From: an uncultured Paracoccaceae bacterium
GTDB taxonomy: Bacteria; Pseudomonadota; Alphaproteobacteria; Rhodobacterales; Rhodobacteraceae
Direction: 5' to 3'
DNA: 64,000 nt
NCBI GenBank assembly: GCA_947489445.1
Contig: CANLDN010000001.1
Span: 620,001-684,000 of the forward strand
The notes below the pieces were generated by a model that made no database searches, was not told the DNA's origin, and saw only the letters and a list, made by a program, of their open reading frames with translations. A program made the position numbers and the translations under genes. Positions 50,716 through 60,101 of the stretch are shown here, in pieces. How positions within the stretch are numbered: the stretch's first letter is position 1; each line of letters opens with the position of its first letter.

Positions 50716-51579
50716 ATGACACCCCTTGTAAAAGCCTTCTTTGATCCAGCGACCAATACGGTTTCTTATGTTGTGCGTGAACCGCAAGGGCGCAGTTGCG
50801 CCATTGTCGATAGCGTTCTGGACTATGATCAGGCGTCCGGACGAACAGACACATCGTCTGCTGATGCTGTGATCGCATGGATCAAGGCCGAAGAGTTGCA
50901 GATCGCATGGATATTGGAAAGCCATGTGCATGCTGACCATTTGTCTGCCGCACCTTACCTGCAAGAGCATCTGGGCGGCAAAATCGGGATCGGTGCCAAT
51001 ATCACGCTGGTGCAGAATACCTTTGGCAAAGTGTTCAACGAAGGCACGGAATTCCAACGCGATGGATCACAGTTTGACGCGCTATTTGAAGACGGTGACA
51101 GTTTTCATATTGGTCAAATGCGTGCTGATGTCATGCACACCCCCGGGCATACGCCCGCCTGTCTGACCTATGTGATCGGCGATGCGGCCTTTGTGGGCGA
51201 TACGCTTTTCATGCCTGATTTTGGTACCGCGCGGTGTGACTTCCCTGGGGGATCAGCCGAAGATCTTTATGCGTCGATCCAAAAAATACTGACCCTGCCG
51301 GATGAGACCCGCATTTTTGTGGGCCATGACTACAAGGCCCCCGGTCGTGATAATTTCGCATGGGAAACGACTGTCGGCGAGCAAAAAGCGCTGAATATCC
51401 ATATTGGTGAAGGACGCCCGATGGAGGATTTTGTAGCCATGCGCCAAAAACGCGATGCGGGGCTGGGGATGCCCAAGCTGATCCTGCCATCACTGCAAAC
51501 CAACATGCGCGCGGGACACTTCCCCGAACCCGAGGACAACGGGCAGCGTTACTTCAAGGTTCCGATCAATGGGCTCTGA
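50716..51579 (+). CDS. Persulfide dioxygenase-type MBL-fold hydrolase (Blh/ETHE1-like)
   Basis: 287 residues. The metallo-beta-lactamase motif is SHVHADHLSA; later ligands lie in HTPGHTPACL, FVGDTLFMPDFGTARCDFPG and VGHDYKAPG. The DFGTARCDFPGG segment is typical of ETHE1-like glutathione persulfide dioxygenases that oxidise GSSH to sulfite. A strong GAGGAG precedes the ATG. It is the first gene of the BigR-controlled operon. Confidence 0.93.
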   Translation: MTPLVKAFFDPATNTVSYVVREPQGRSCAIVDSVLDYDQASGRTDTSSADAVIAWIKAEELQIAWILESHVHADHLSAAPYLQEHLGGKIGIGANITLVQNTFGKVFNEGTEFQRDGSQFDALFEDGDSFHIGQMRADVMHTPGHTPACLTYVIGDAAFVGDTLFMPDFGTARCDFPGGSAEDLYASIQKILTLPDETRIFVGHDYKAPGRDNFAWETTVGEQKALNIHIGEGRPMEDFVAMRQKRDAGLGMPKLILPSLQTNMRAGHFPEPEDNGQRYFKVPINGL

Positions 51580-51603
51580 CCCACTTAGTTAACAGGATAA
51601 TCA

Positions 51604-52029
51604 ATGCAAAGTGACTGGTTACTGGGCCTCGCTGGCGGCGGGCTTATTGGATTAGCTGCAGCCATGTTTCTGCTGGTCAATGGCAAGATCATGGGTGCGT
51701 CAGGCATCATCGGCGGGCTTGTTGATGGCTCGGGCCGGGGTGACTGGCAAGAACGTGCCGCGTTGATTGCCGGGCTGATCCTTGCGCCCGCATTGGTCAT
51801 ACTGGCGATGGGAGGATCAGCCACACAACTGACTGAGAACTGGCTTGTTGTCGTAATTGCCGGTGTGTTGGTTGGCATCGGCACCCGGCTGGCCAATGGT
51901 TGCACATCCGGCCATGGCGTTTGCGGGATTTCGCGCCTGTCGCTGCGCGGGATCGTTGCCACAGCATTCTACATCGGGGCCGGTGGCTTGACGATTGTCG
52001 TGTTTAAACATCTCTTGGGGGTCATCTGA
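51604..52029 (+). CDS. YeeE/YedE-family sulfur-compound transporter half 1
   Basis: 141 residues with about four transmembrane helices. The motif GTRLANGCTSGHGVCGISRL carries the conserved Cys residues used by YeeE-type channels for thiosulfate or other sulfur species. It is half the length of full YeeE. The second half is the next gene, whose ATG overlaps this stop by one base (TGATG at 52027-52031), so the two should form one heteromeric transporter. Confidence 0.9.
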   Translation: MQSDWLLGLAGGGLIGLAAAMFLLVNGKIMGASGIIGGLVDGSGRGDWQERAALIAGLILAPALVILAMGGSATQLTENWLVVVIAGVLVGIGTRLANGCTSGHGVCGISRLSLRGIVATAFYIGAGGLTIVVFKHLLGVI

Positions 52030-52460
52030 TGCGCATATTGGTGTCTTTCATTGTTGGATCTTTGTTCGGGGTCGGCCTGTTGGTGTCGGGCATGACAAAC
52101 ACGACCAAGGTGCAGGGCTGGCTGGATATTTTTGGTGATTGGGATCCGACACTGGCCTTTGTTATGGGGGGTGCGATCTTGCCGATGGCAATCGCCTGGC
52201 GCATGACCCAGGGGCGCAAACCCGTTCTGTCTGATCAGTTTCCCGCCAAACCCGACCCACGGCTGGGTCGTAATTTGGTTGTCGGCTCGACCGTGTTTGG
52301 CATGGGGTGGGGTCTGGCCGGTTTGTGCCCCGGCCCCGCGCTTGCGTCGCTCAGTTTCGGGGGCATAGGGGGTGTCTTGTTTTTGACTGCGATGCTTGCG
52401 GGCATGGCTATGGCACCTGTTTTACGCGCACGGCTGGACCAAGCAGGCGCTGCCGTTTAG
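52029..52460 (+). CDS. YeeE/YedE-family sulfur-compound transporter half 2
   Basis: 143 residues with four predicted membrane helices. Conserved SGMTNTTKVQGWLDIFGDWD and GMGWGLAGLCPGPALASLSF segments match the DUF6691/YeeE partner proteins. The Cys in GLCPGP is the counterpart of the other half's Cys motif. It would import or export sulfite, thiosulfate or sulfide-related species in the BigR regulon. Confidence 0.9.
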   Translation: MRILVSFIVGSLFGVGLLVSGMTNTTKVQGWLDIFGDWDPTLAFVMGGAILPMAIAWRMTQGRKPVLSDQFPAKPDPRLGRNLVVGSTVFGMGWGLAGLCPGPALASLSFGGIGGVLFLTAMLAGMAMAPVLRARLDQAGAAV

Positions 52461-52470
52461 AAGGCGTTTC

Positions 52471-52896
52471 ATGGATATCAGACAGATCACACCGACCTAT
52501 GCCGTATCACCGCAAATCGCGGCGGAAGACGTGGCCAACATTGCCGCAGAAGGCTTTACGACAATCATCTGCAATCGGCCCGATGCCGAAGTGCCGCCGA
52601 GCCATCAGGCAACCGTTATTGCAGCCGCCGCACAGGCTGCGGGGCTGACATTCGTTGAAATCCCGGTCACGCATCAGGGTCTGAATATGGATATGGTTGA
52701 TGCACAAAGGGCCGCGATCGAAGCCGCCACCGGGCCAACGCTGGCCTATTGCGCATCCGGCACAAGATCTTCGATTGTCTGGTCGTTGGGCCAAGCGGGC
52801 CAATTGAGCACCGATGAGATCATCGCCGCAACGACTGCGGCGGGGTATGATTTGGGCGGTATGCGCGCACAGCTGGATGCATTATCGGGCACCTAG
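52471..52896 (+). CDS. TIGR01244/DUF442 phosphatase-like sulfur-transfer protein
   Basis: 141 residues from the ATG at 52471. IRQITPTYAVSPQIAAEDVA and the active-site-like loop AYCASGTRSS identify the DUF442 family (BLH-associated rhodanese-type domain). It probably moves sulfane sulfur and releases sulfite/thiosulfate, complementing the dioxygenase. It follows the transporter by ten bases. Its stop overlaps the stop of the convergent FliM/FliN-like gene. Confidence 0.9.
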   Translation: MDIRQITPTYAVSPQIAAEDVANIAAEGFTTIICNRPDAEVPPSHQATVIAAAAQAAGLTFVEIPVTHQGLNMDMVDAQRAAIEAATGPTLAYCASGTRSSIVWSLGQAGQLSTDEIIAATTAAGYDLGGMRAQLDALSGT

Positions 52897-54011
52897 CTGT
52901 TCTCGGTCAGTGACATTGCGTCCATATCCATCATGGGAAAATCATCCCCTGCCGGTAAGTCCAGGCCCCCGTCCAAGGGCAAATCTGCTGGTGCCACTTC
53001 GTCAAAGTTGATGGGGTCATTGGCCACTGCATCCGTCAACCCACCCACATCAAGCGCAAGCGGGTCACCCTGACCGACGATGACATCTGCCAATCCTGTT
53101 GCCCCAACCACGTCCCCTGACAGTTCGGCCATCTGCAAAAGCGGTGCAGCTTCTATCCTGACAGCACGTTTGCCGCCGATTTGGCCCAGCTTCGCCTCTG
53201 CCAATTTATGGCCATCGGGGGTCATCAGACGCACGGAGTTAACGGTGCATCCCGGCAGGGGCACGACCTGCCCAACATGCAGGCTGCGGGCCTGCGTCAA
53301 CGGCAAGCTGAAGCGATGCAAGAGCGCCTCCAGCGATGCGGGCGCTTCGGCCACACTTGCCTGGAACTGGCTGTCCCAATCGGGTTCTTCGACTGCTGCC
53401 GTTTGGGTAAGTAAGGCCTGTTGCAAGGGCGGTAGGGCCAACAGGATTGATCCGGCGCGATCGGCGACCCCCAAATCAACACTGAGGCGTAAAATGCGGT
53501 AATCATGATCGTCCAGAACCAACCCGGCAGCGCGACTGCTTGCAATGCGCTGCGCAATCGCGACATCGTCCGCCCAGCCTTCCAGCGTTGTCCCGACAAC
53601 AGCCTTTGGGAGTGCATCGAGGAATGCGGCCAATACCGGGTCACACATCATTTTGTCGGTTCCCGTTGCCGGACGCGGATCGGCCGCGGCGCCGATCAGG
53701 CTGCCAACGGTCTGCATTTCCAGAATTGCCGCCCGCAACTGCACGTCGAGGGCGACAATGCCCACCAGTTTGTTGTCGCGTATCAATTCGATCAGCATCA
53801 AATCTTCGTCGAGACCCGCCAACATCGTTTCTAATGGTTGCACCTCTTCGGCGACACTGGTCACTGTCAGGACCAGACCAACAATGTCATTGGCCGCCTT
53901 TGTCAGCGCAAGGCGGAGCGCACGCGAAGAGGTCAGCGGATTTTCATCCGCCCCATCCGTCCGCTGGCCCGTCATGCGCCGCAGAATCGTGGAATGCATA
54001 CTGTTGGTCAT
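52893..54011 (-). CDS. FliM/FliN-like SpoA-domain protein
   Basis: 372 residues (ATGs at 53999 and 53975 are alternatives). The N-terminal 230 residues are not recognised. Residues about 250-320 form a SpoA-type beta domain (SLPLTQARSLHVGQVVPLPG, then LMTPDGHKLAEAKLGQIGGK), as in the flagellar C-ring proteins FliM/FliN. An acidic tail follows. No other flagellar gene lies in the window, so it may serve a flagellar switch encoded elsewhere or an unrelated assembly. It is downstream of the sensor-kinase operon on the same strand. Confidence 0.8.
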   Translation of the reverse strand: MTNSMHSTILRRMTGQRTDGADENPLTSSRALRLALTKAANDIVGLVLTVTSVAEEVQPLETMLAGLDEDLMLIELIRDNKLVGIVALDVQLRAAILEMQTVGSLIGAAADPRPATGTDKMMCDPVLAAFLDALPKAVVGTTLEGWADDVAIAQRIASSRAAGLVLDDHDYRILRLSVDLGVADRAGSILLALPPLQQALLTQTAAVEEPDWDSQFQASVAEAPASLEALLHRFSLPLTQARSLHVGQVVPLPGCTVNSVRLMTPDGHKLAEAKLGQIGGKRAVRIEAAPLLQMAELSGDVVGATGLADVIVGQGDPLALDVGGLTDAVANDPINFDEVAPADLPLDGGLDLPAGDDFPMMDMDAMSLTENS

Positions 54012-54062
54012 TCGCCCGCCACAGGTGATTTAATGTTTACCTTAGCCAATCAGAGGTTACGT

Positions 54063-56753
54063 TTATGCTAACGCGGTTGCAGTTTCGCTCAGTGGCAAAT
54101 TCACCCGGAATGCCGCGCCAGACTGACCCGGCAAATAGCTGATCTTTCCACCCAGCCGGTGCATGATCTCGCGACAGATCGCCAACCCTAAACCGGCACC
54201 GCCCGCCTTGGATTGATCAGTAACGCGCGAAAATTTCTCAAATATTAACTGCTGATTTTCCGGTGCAATCCCGCTGCCATTGTCGATGAAATCGATTTGG
54301 CATTCACGACCCTTGGTTCTGACAACGATTTTGAGGTGCGGATGATCCGCATCACAGTATTTCTGTGCATTCGCAATCAGATTGATAAACACCTGCACCA
54401 GACGATCCAGATCAGAGGTGAGTGTCAGTGCCTCTGCCTCGGGCTTGCGTGATACGACAAGCGCACTGTCATGCAGCCCTGCGGCCCCAATCGCACGGTC
54501 CAACAGATCACACAATTGGCCCGTCTGCTGATGCAAGACCACCTGACCATTTTCCAGCACCGATAAATCCAGCAAATCATCCAATAGACGGGTCAGGCGG
54601 ATCGCTTCGTCATGGATGATACGCGCGTAACGGCTCTGCTCATCACCGGTCATTTCGCCGTCGCGCAGAATTTCCGAAAACGACCGGATCGATGTCATGG
54701 GCGTCCGCAATTCATGACTGATTTGGCTGAGAAATGCATCCTTCTGAATTGACAATGCGGTGAGCTTCTCATTTGCAACCCGCAAGGCACGTGCTGTCCG
54801 TTCCTGTTCGTCCGATTTCGCCTCAAGCCGGTTCGAATATTCCAAAATCTGCGCTGCTTCATCGGCAACAGCAATCAAGTCTTCGACCGAAACGCCGCTG
54901 CCCCCCGTCAGTTGGCCAATCATGGCATGAGAGGTGGCTGCCCCAACCGATCCGGATAACTCCCGTTCCAATCGTTCGATGAATTCCGGTGTGACATCAG
55001 GCAGATAGCCACTTTTGCCCTGCTGGGTCGCTTCGCGCAGGAAAACCTCCTGCGCCTCGGCGCTGCCCATGATCCGCTGCGCCATAATTAGCAAATCCTC
55101 TGCCTTGGCTGATCCTGTCGTCCAGGTCGGCGCGGCGGCGGAATGTTCAAAGATATTGACAAATTGCGCGCCCTGTAGCCGTTCGAGCGGGCTGGGAAAG
55201 CTGAGCAATGATCCGGCAATGAACATCGCCCCGTTCAACAGCATCGACCACATGACCCCGTGTACCACCGGATCAAGCCCGGTGATGCCAAACAATGCTT
55301 GGGGGCGTAAAGCGGCGATGCCCCATGGGCCTGTTTGCATCACGCTTTGGGGTATCACGGCGTCCACCCCAATGCTGGGTAAAAACAAGGTCCAGACCCA
55401 AACGACCAGCCCAGTCATCAACCCCATCGCAGCGCCCAGCCCTGTCGCCCCGCGCCAGAAGATACCACCCAGCATGGCAGGCAGGATTTGCACCGCACCT
55501 GTAAACGACACAAGCCCGATTGCAGCCAGCGCCGTTCCGCCCCCTGAAATCCGATAATATAAAAAGCCCAATGCCAGCACAGCCGCGATGGACAGACGAC
55601 GCGACAGCAAAATGACCTGACGCACGTCGCCGGACATCACCGCCTCCTGGTCAGGTTGCAGGTTCAGCCAGAGCGGCACAACGATGTGGTTTGAGACCAT
55701 CGTCGCCAAGGCAATCGTGGCGACGATCACCATGGATGTGGCTGATGAAAACCCTCCCAAAAATGACAGCATCGCCAAACCTTCGCGGCCTTGGCTAAGC
55801 GGGACGGTCAGCACAAACAGATCGGGGTTGCTGCCTGCCGGTAATAGATCCAGACCAACCACCGCGATTGGCACAACAAAGAGACTCATCAAGAAAAGGT
55901 AAAACGGGAATGCCCAGCTTGCGACGCCAAGGTGGCGTTCATTGGCGTTTTCAACCACCAGCACCTGAAACATGCGCGGCAGACATAAAAAAGCAGCGGC
56001 TGACAGAAAGATCAGCGTCACCCAGCGCCCGCCGCTTTGATCCCACAACGGGATGGGTGAGGCATCAATGCGCGCCAGCATCTGCGCGGGCCCGCCCGCG
56101 ATCCCCCAGACCACAAAGGCGCCCACGGCCAACAAGGCGATCAGTTTCACCACCGCCTCGACCGCGATTGCCATCACGATACCATGGTGCCGTTCATTGG
56201 CATCCAAGTTGCGTGTGCCAAACAGGACAGTGAAGACCGCCAGACCGATGGCCACCCAGAGCGCGGTCGCATTTACATCTGCGGCCTGCCATTCTTGGCC
56301 GCTGGTTTTCGCAAAGACTGAAAATGACAGCGTTACAGACTGCAGCTGAAGGGCAATATATGGCGTGGCGGCCACCATTGATATGATAGTAACAATCACC
56401 CCCAATTGCGTTGATTTGCCAAACCGGGACGACACCAAATCCGCAATGGATGTGATCCGTTGCGATCGGCCGATCCGTACCAACCGGCGCAAGATCCACC
56501 ACCAGCCAACCATGACCAGTGTCGGGCCCAGATAGATCGTCGCGAATTCCAACCCCGACCGGGCGGCGTATCCCACCGCGCCATAAAATGTCCAGGCTGT
56601 GCAATAGATACTGAGTGAAAGCGTATATATCATTGGCGATTGCAGCCAGCCAACATGCCCGCGCGCCGCCCGCCGCTCGGCGACAAATGCCACCGCGAAA
56701 AGAAACGCCACATATGAAAGCGCCACAAAAACCAGGATGTTGAACGACAACAT
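54063..56753 (-). CDS. Sodium/solute symporter-type sensor histidine kinase
   Basis: 896 residues. The first about 500 form a 12- to 13-helix SSS (PutP/SLC5-like) membrane domain (YTLSLSIYCTAWTFYGAVGY, MVSNHIVVPLWLNLQ). A linker precedes the kinase core: H680 in HELRTPMTSI, N-box NLIANAQKY, G1 DNGSGI and G2 GAGLGL. Such kinases (CrbS-like) couple transport or binding of acetate or similar compounds to signalling. The ATG overlaps the stop of the upstream 89-aa gene (TAATG). Confidence 0.93.
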   Translation of the reverse strand: MLSFNILVFVALSYVAFLFAVAFVAERRAARGHVGWLQSPMIYTLSLSIYCTAWTFYGAVGYAARSGLEFATIYLGPTLVMVGWWWILRRLVRIGRSQRITSIADLVSSRFGKSTQLGVIVTIISMVAATPYIALQLQSVTLSFSVFAKTSGQEWQAADVNATALWVAIGLAVFTVLFGTRNLDANERHHGIVMAIAVEAVVKLIALLAVGAFVVWGIAGGPAQMLARIDASPIPLWDQSGGRWVTLIFLSAAAFLCLPRMFQVLVVENANERHLGVASWAFPFYLFLMSLFVVPIAVVGLDLLPAGSNPDLFVLTVPLSQGREGLAMLSFLGGFSSATSMVIVATIALATMVSNHIVVPLWLNLQPDQEAVMSGDVRQVILLSRRLSIAAVLALGFLYYRISGGGTALAAIGLVSFTGAVQILPAMLGGIFWRGATGLGAAMGLMTGLVVWVWTLFLPSIGVDAVIPQSVMQTGPWGIAALRPQALFGITGLDPVVHGVMWSMLLNGAMFIAGSLLSFPSPLERLQGAQFVNIFEHSAAAPTWTTGSAKAEDLLIMAQRIMGSAEAQEVFLREATQQGKSGYLPDVTPEFIERLERELSGSVGAATSHAMIGQLTGGSGVSVEDLIAVADEAAQILEYSNRLEAKSDEQERTARALRVANEKLTALSIQKDAFLSQISHELRTPMTSIRSFSEILRDGEMTGDEQSRYARIIHDEAIRLTRLLDDLLDLSVLENGQVVLHQQTGQLCDLLDRAIGAAGLHDSALVVSRKPEAEALTLTSDLDRLVQVFINLIANAQKYCDADHPHLKIVVRTKGRECQIDFIDNGSGIAPENQQLIFEKFSRVTDQSKAGGAGLGLAICREIMHRLGGKISYLPGQSGAAFRVNLPLSETATALA

Positions 56754-57022
56754 TACCCGTCGTCACCAGCGTCAGTCGCTGGATCATCCAAACGCAGATA
56801 ACGTGATACGATTGCTGTCACTGCAATCAAAAAGACCCAAACGCCAAAGATATAAATGACGGCATCGCCGCTGCTGGGGGCTTGTGGCACATCGCGCGGC
56901 CAAAGCAACGGGATCGTCCACAGGACGATACCCACAAACGGGATCAATCGGGCCGCATCGCGCAGGCGCCTTTGTCGGTAGCTGGCGCGCTCTAGAAAGA
57001 CGGGGTTGGGTGACCGGCTCAT
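56753..57022 (-). CDS. Small membrane protein coupled to the sensor kinase
   Basis: 89 residues with two hydrophobic helices (LIPFVGIVLWTIPLLW and AVIYIFGVWVFLIAVTAIVS) separated by a Pro-rich loop. It overlaps both neighbours (ATGA with the receiver gene, TAATG with the kinase). This resembles the small accessory proteins that precede SSS-family transporters, so it may be a structural partner of the sensor. No family name is recognised. Confidence 0.8.
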   Translation of the reverse strand: MSRSPNPVFLERASYRQRRLRDAARLIPFVGIVLWTIPLLWPRDVPQAPSSGDAVIYIFGVWVFLIAVTAIVSRYLRLDDPATDAGDDG

Positions 57023-57387
57023 GCCTCGATCAGGTTGCGCACCTGATCGCGCACCTCAGCGTTCGAAAACGGCTTGGTCATGAAATGATTGGCCCCCAGT
57101 CGCAAGGCAAGTTCGCGATCCTTTTCTTGACCGCGCGCAGTCAACATCATCACAGGTATCGCCTTTGTGACATCATGCGCCCGCAAATCACGCAGAATAT
57201 CAAAGCCGCTTCGCCCCGGCAGCATCACGTCAAGAATGATCATATCGGGCGGCAGGCTAAGCATCTTGTCCATCGCGGTCTGCCCGTCTTCGTGGGTATG
57301 TACGGTCCAACCATCGCGGGACAAAATAAAACTGATCGCCTCGATGATATTCGGCTCATCCTCGATCAGAAGGACACGTTTGCCCAT
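57019..57387 (-). CDS. Single-domain response regulator
   Basis: 122 residues, a lone receiver domain. Acidic pocket ED (9-10), phospho-acceptor D53 in MIILDVMLPG, Thr in MMLTARGQ and Lys in MTKPFS are all present. It has no DNA-binding output domain, so it must act through protein contact or as a phosphate relay. It is first in the three-gene unit with the 89-aa protein and the SSS kinase, which is its likely cognate kinase. Confidence 0.92.
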   Translation of the reverse strand: MGKRVLLIEDEPNIIEAISFILSRDGWTVHTHEDGQTAMDKMLSLPPDMIILDVMLPGRSGFDILRDLRAHDVTKAIPVMMLTARGQEKDRELALRLGANHFMTKPFSNAEVRDQVRNLIEA

Positions 57388-57468
57388 CTCATCGCCTCCC
57401 CTTGAACAACTGCTGCCCCGTGCGCGGCAGCCTCCCTGCCTTGACTATCAAGGCTACAGCGCCCGCTG

Positions 57469-58767
57469 TCAAAGTGTTGGTGCAACACCCATCATTGCGG
57501 GCTCGCGACGGCTGGCGCAATTTTCACGCGGACAGATGCGGCAGGACACGCCAACTGGCTGTGGGTCCATGCGGCCCTGGGGCGGGTCCGGCATGACCAG
57601 CATTGTACTTTGTAAGGGTGCGGGCATATCGAATTGCGCTGACGTGATTGGCTCTGCCACCGCATAGCACAGAAATTGTGCCGGCATCGGGCCAGGCAGC
57701 GCAACTTGCAGCCGGATCGGCTGGGACGGACGACCAAACGCGCCGAATATCGGCCAAAGAGGACAGGCGCCGCCGGACCGCGGCATCGTAAAGCCGCGCA
57801 CAGGCTTGGAAAGCGTCTGCACCCCTGCCGCATCGCAGATCACCAACCCCATGGGCGGATGCCCGGCATCGGCGGGCAGATTGGCCAGTCGTCGCAGGAC
57901 GGCGGCAAAGCTAGCATCGAACCGCTGCGCGAGTACCGCAGGATCATACTGCATGTCAGAGGCCGCTGTTTCAAATGCCGCGAGTGGCAGCGTCTGCATA
58001 TCGGACACATATTGCATGCAGATCTTGTGCAACAATTGTGCCGCTGCATGTGTCAATCCGGCCTCTGCCACGATCACATCGATATCAGCGGTGCCATCTT
58101 CCAGCGATCCTAAATGAAAACCAGTCTGCGTCAGATAGGCCTCCACTTCGTCAAGCGGTGTTCTTGAGCCGCCAGCCTCATCCTGCGGTGCTTCCAGATA
58201 GGTGATCAACGCCTCGCTGCTTGCCGCAAGACGCAAGCTGTCGCTGTGGATATTTTCATGGAACCGGCGCTGCCAATCAGCATCCAACTGCTCTGGCCCA
58301 ACAAGGATTGATGACGAAGACCGGATCGCTGTCACCGCAGAAATCACCTCGTGCAGAGATGCCGCCAAATGAGGATCGTAGGCCATCCGGTCGGTGAGCG
58401 ATTGAATACGTTCCTCTAACATCGCCAGCCGGCGGGCCTGTGCGGTGATCAAGGCGCTCCACCCGGGATAACGCGCGGCCAACTCTTCGGTCCGAGCCAC
58501 CTCTGCCACGGCGTCCAGCAGGGTGGCCGCGCTACGCATCTGATCCAACAAATCGCTATCTGCCCCTTCGGCCAGCAAGGCCACATCCACCCCCAAAACA
58601 CGGGCCAGATCGGAGAGCAGCGTATCGCTGCTGCGGCGGCGGTTGTGTTCGATCAGGTTCAGATAGGATGGGGAAATGCCGACCGCTTGCGCAACAGCGG
58701 CTTGTCGCAGCCCCAGATCAAGGCGCTTTTCGCGGATACGCGAGCCGGTCAGGCGGTGGGTCGGCAT
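57469..58767 (-). CDS. ScfR-type XRE regulator (short-chain fatty acyl)
   Basis: 432 residues from the ATG at 58767, with AGAGGA at seven bases. The N-terminal XRE HTH reads IREKRLDLGLRQAAVAQAVG, then ISPSYLNLIEHNRRR. The middle and C-terminal regions match the DUF2083/ScfR type, with a Cys-rich end (CRICPRENCASRREP). These regulators sense short-chain acyl-CoAs and control propionate, acetate or glyoxylate metabolism. The proximity to an acetate-type sensor kinase supports that reading. Confidence 0.9.
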   Translation of the reverse strand: MPTHRLTGSRIREKRLDLGLRQAAVAQAVGISPSYLNLIEHNRRRSSDTLLSDLARVLGVDVALLAEGADSDLLDQMRSAATLLDAVAEVARTEELAARYPGWSALITAQARRLAMLEERIQSLTDRMAYDPHLAASLHEVISAVTAIRSSSSILVGPEQLDADWQRRFHENIHSDSLRLAASSEALITYLEAPQDEAGGSRTPLDEVEAYLTQTGFHLGSLEDGTADIDVIVAEAGLTHAAAQLLHKICMQYVSDMQTLPLAAFETAASDMQYDPAVLAQRFDASFAAVLRRLANLPADAGHPPMGLVICDAAGVQTLSKPVRGFTMPRSGGACPLWPIFGAFGRPSQPIRLQVALPGPMPAQFLCYAVAEPITSAQFDMPAPLQSTMLVMPDPPQGRMDPQPVGVSCRICPRENCASRREPAMMGVAPTL

Positions 58768-59025
58768 TGGCAATTCCTCTGACGGCTTGCGCGCATGGCG
58801 GCAGGTGCAGGTAACCGTGTTACAGAATATAACATACCAACCGCATCGAAATTTACAAACATACCCATTAGTTCCAACGGCTTGCCGCTATATTTTCTGA
58901 CCTGACCATTTGGTGTGGCCAGTTAGCTAAAACTGGATCGATTTGGAGTGTGCGCATTAATTTCTTGGTAACGTGAAAAAGCGATTCTGAAGTCCACAGA
59001 TTCCAGCGTTTTGGAGCATCACATC

Positions 59026-59472
59026 ATGGACACATCACTCACCTTGACCCCGAAGGCCGTCGCTGCCATTCCCGTTATTCCCGAAGCACAACGGCCCAGT
59101 GACACCAAGGTGCCGGTCATCAAATCGCTTGATGGCGCGGCGACATTGCCATCTGACAAGGCCTTTGTGGCCCAGGTCGTAACGGCCCGCTTGTCAGGCA
59201 CTGCGTTTCCGGAAAATCCCGCCGAAATCGCGCCGCCAGATCGGACCTTGCGGCCTTACGATATACCGATGCTGCCATCGAATGAGGAAGAGCCACCGGC
59301 TACTGAAGCCGAGGCGGAGGGCGATGTTGAAGCAACCGAACCCGAGGTGACGCCTGAGGCTAATCCGGTAGAGGCCAATGAAGCATTACCCGTCGGTGAA
59401 ACGGTAGAAACGGCACAGACAGGAGAAGCCCGAACCACTGACACCGCCGTGCCAGAGGACACATCCGCCTAG
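59026..59472 (+). CDS. Hypothetical protein with acidic C-terminal tail
   Basis: 148 residues from the ATG at 59026 (MDTSLTLTPKAVAAIPVIPE). The first 90 residues contain a short conserved-looking SDTKVPVIKS and PYDIPMLPS. The remainder is Glu/Ala/Pro/Thr-rich and probably disordered. No family or signal peptide is recognised. It stands alone between the ScfR gene and accB. The 258 bases upstream show no clear promoter boxes. Confidence 0.65.
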   Translation: MDTSLTLTPKAVAAIPVIPEAQRPSDTKVPVIKSLDGAATLPSDKAFVAQVVTARLSGTAFPENPAEIAPPDRTLRPYDIPMLPSNEEEPPATEAEAEGDVEATEPEVTPEANPVEANEALPVGETVETAQTGEARTTDTAVPEDTSA

Positions 59473-59594
59473 CCAAATTTTTTTCAATCCTCCACCGCTT
59501 CCCACCTTCGCAGGCTTGCCCTATAAGCGGATGCAAGCTTTGTGACGCAACGTCGCGCAAGCGCCAATAATATGGGCAACGGGCCGAGGACAAG

Positions 59595-60092
59595 ATGAGC
59601 AATAAAACCTCTCACGACAGCGATGTAAGCTTTATCCAAGCATTAGCAGAGCTGCTGCGCGAAAACGACCTGACGGAATTGCAGGTCAAGCGGGACTACG
59701 GCGAAAATGACAGCCTGAATGTTCGGGTCAGCCGCCAAACACAGACAGTTGTTCAAGCACAGGCCAGCGTTCCGCCGGCGGTACCCGCACCTGCCGCACC
59801 AGCGGCAGCCCCGGCCGCCACGCCAGCTGCAACCGAATCTTCTGATCCGGCCAGTCATCCCGGTGCTGTGACGTCGCCCATGGTCGGGACCGTGTATATG
59901 TCACCCGAACCCGGTGCGGCACCTTTTGTCGGTGTTGGCGCGACGGTCAACGAAGGCGACACAATCTTGATCATCGAAGCCATGAAAACAATGAACCACA
60001 TCCCAGCCCCGAAGGCCGGGACGGTCAAACGCATTCTGGTCGAAGACGGCGGGCCGGTCGAATTTGGCGCCCCTCTTGTGATCATCGAATAG
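59595..60092 (+). CDS. accB: Biotin carboxyl carrier protein of acetyl-CoA carboxylase
   Basis: 165 residues. The N-terminal helical domain ([20 protein letters not shown]) is followed by an Ala/Pro hinge and the biotinyl domain, with Lys in EAMKTMNH as the biotin site. It carries CO2 from AccC to the carboxyltransferase in the first step of fatty acid synthesis. The accC start lies ten bases downstream. GAGGA before the ATG is the ribosome-binding site. Confidence 0.96.
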   Translation: MSNKTSHDSDVSFIQALAELLRENDLTELQVKRDYGENDSLNVRVSRQTQTVVQAQASVPPAVPAPAAPAAAPAATPAATESSDPASHPGAVTSPMVGTVYMSPEPGAAPFVGVGATVNEGDTILIIEAMKTMNHIPAPKAGTVKRILVEDGGPVEFGAPLVIIE

Positions 60093-60101
60093 GGCGTGGC
60101 C

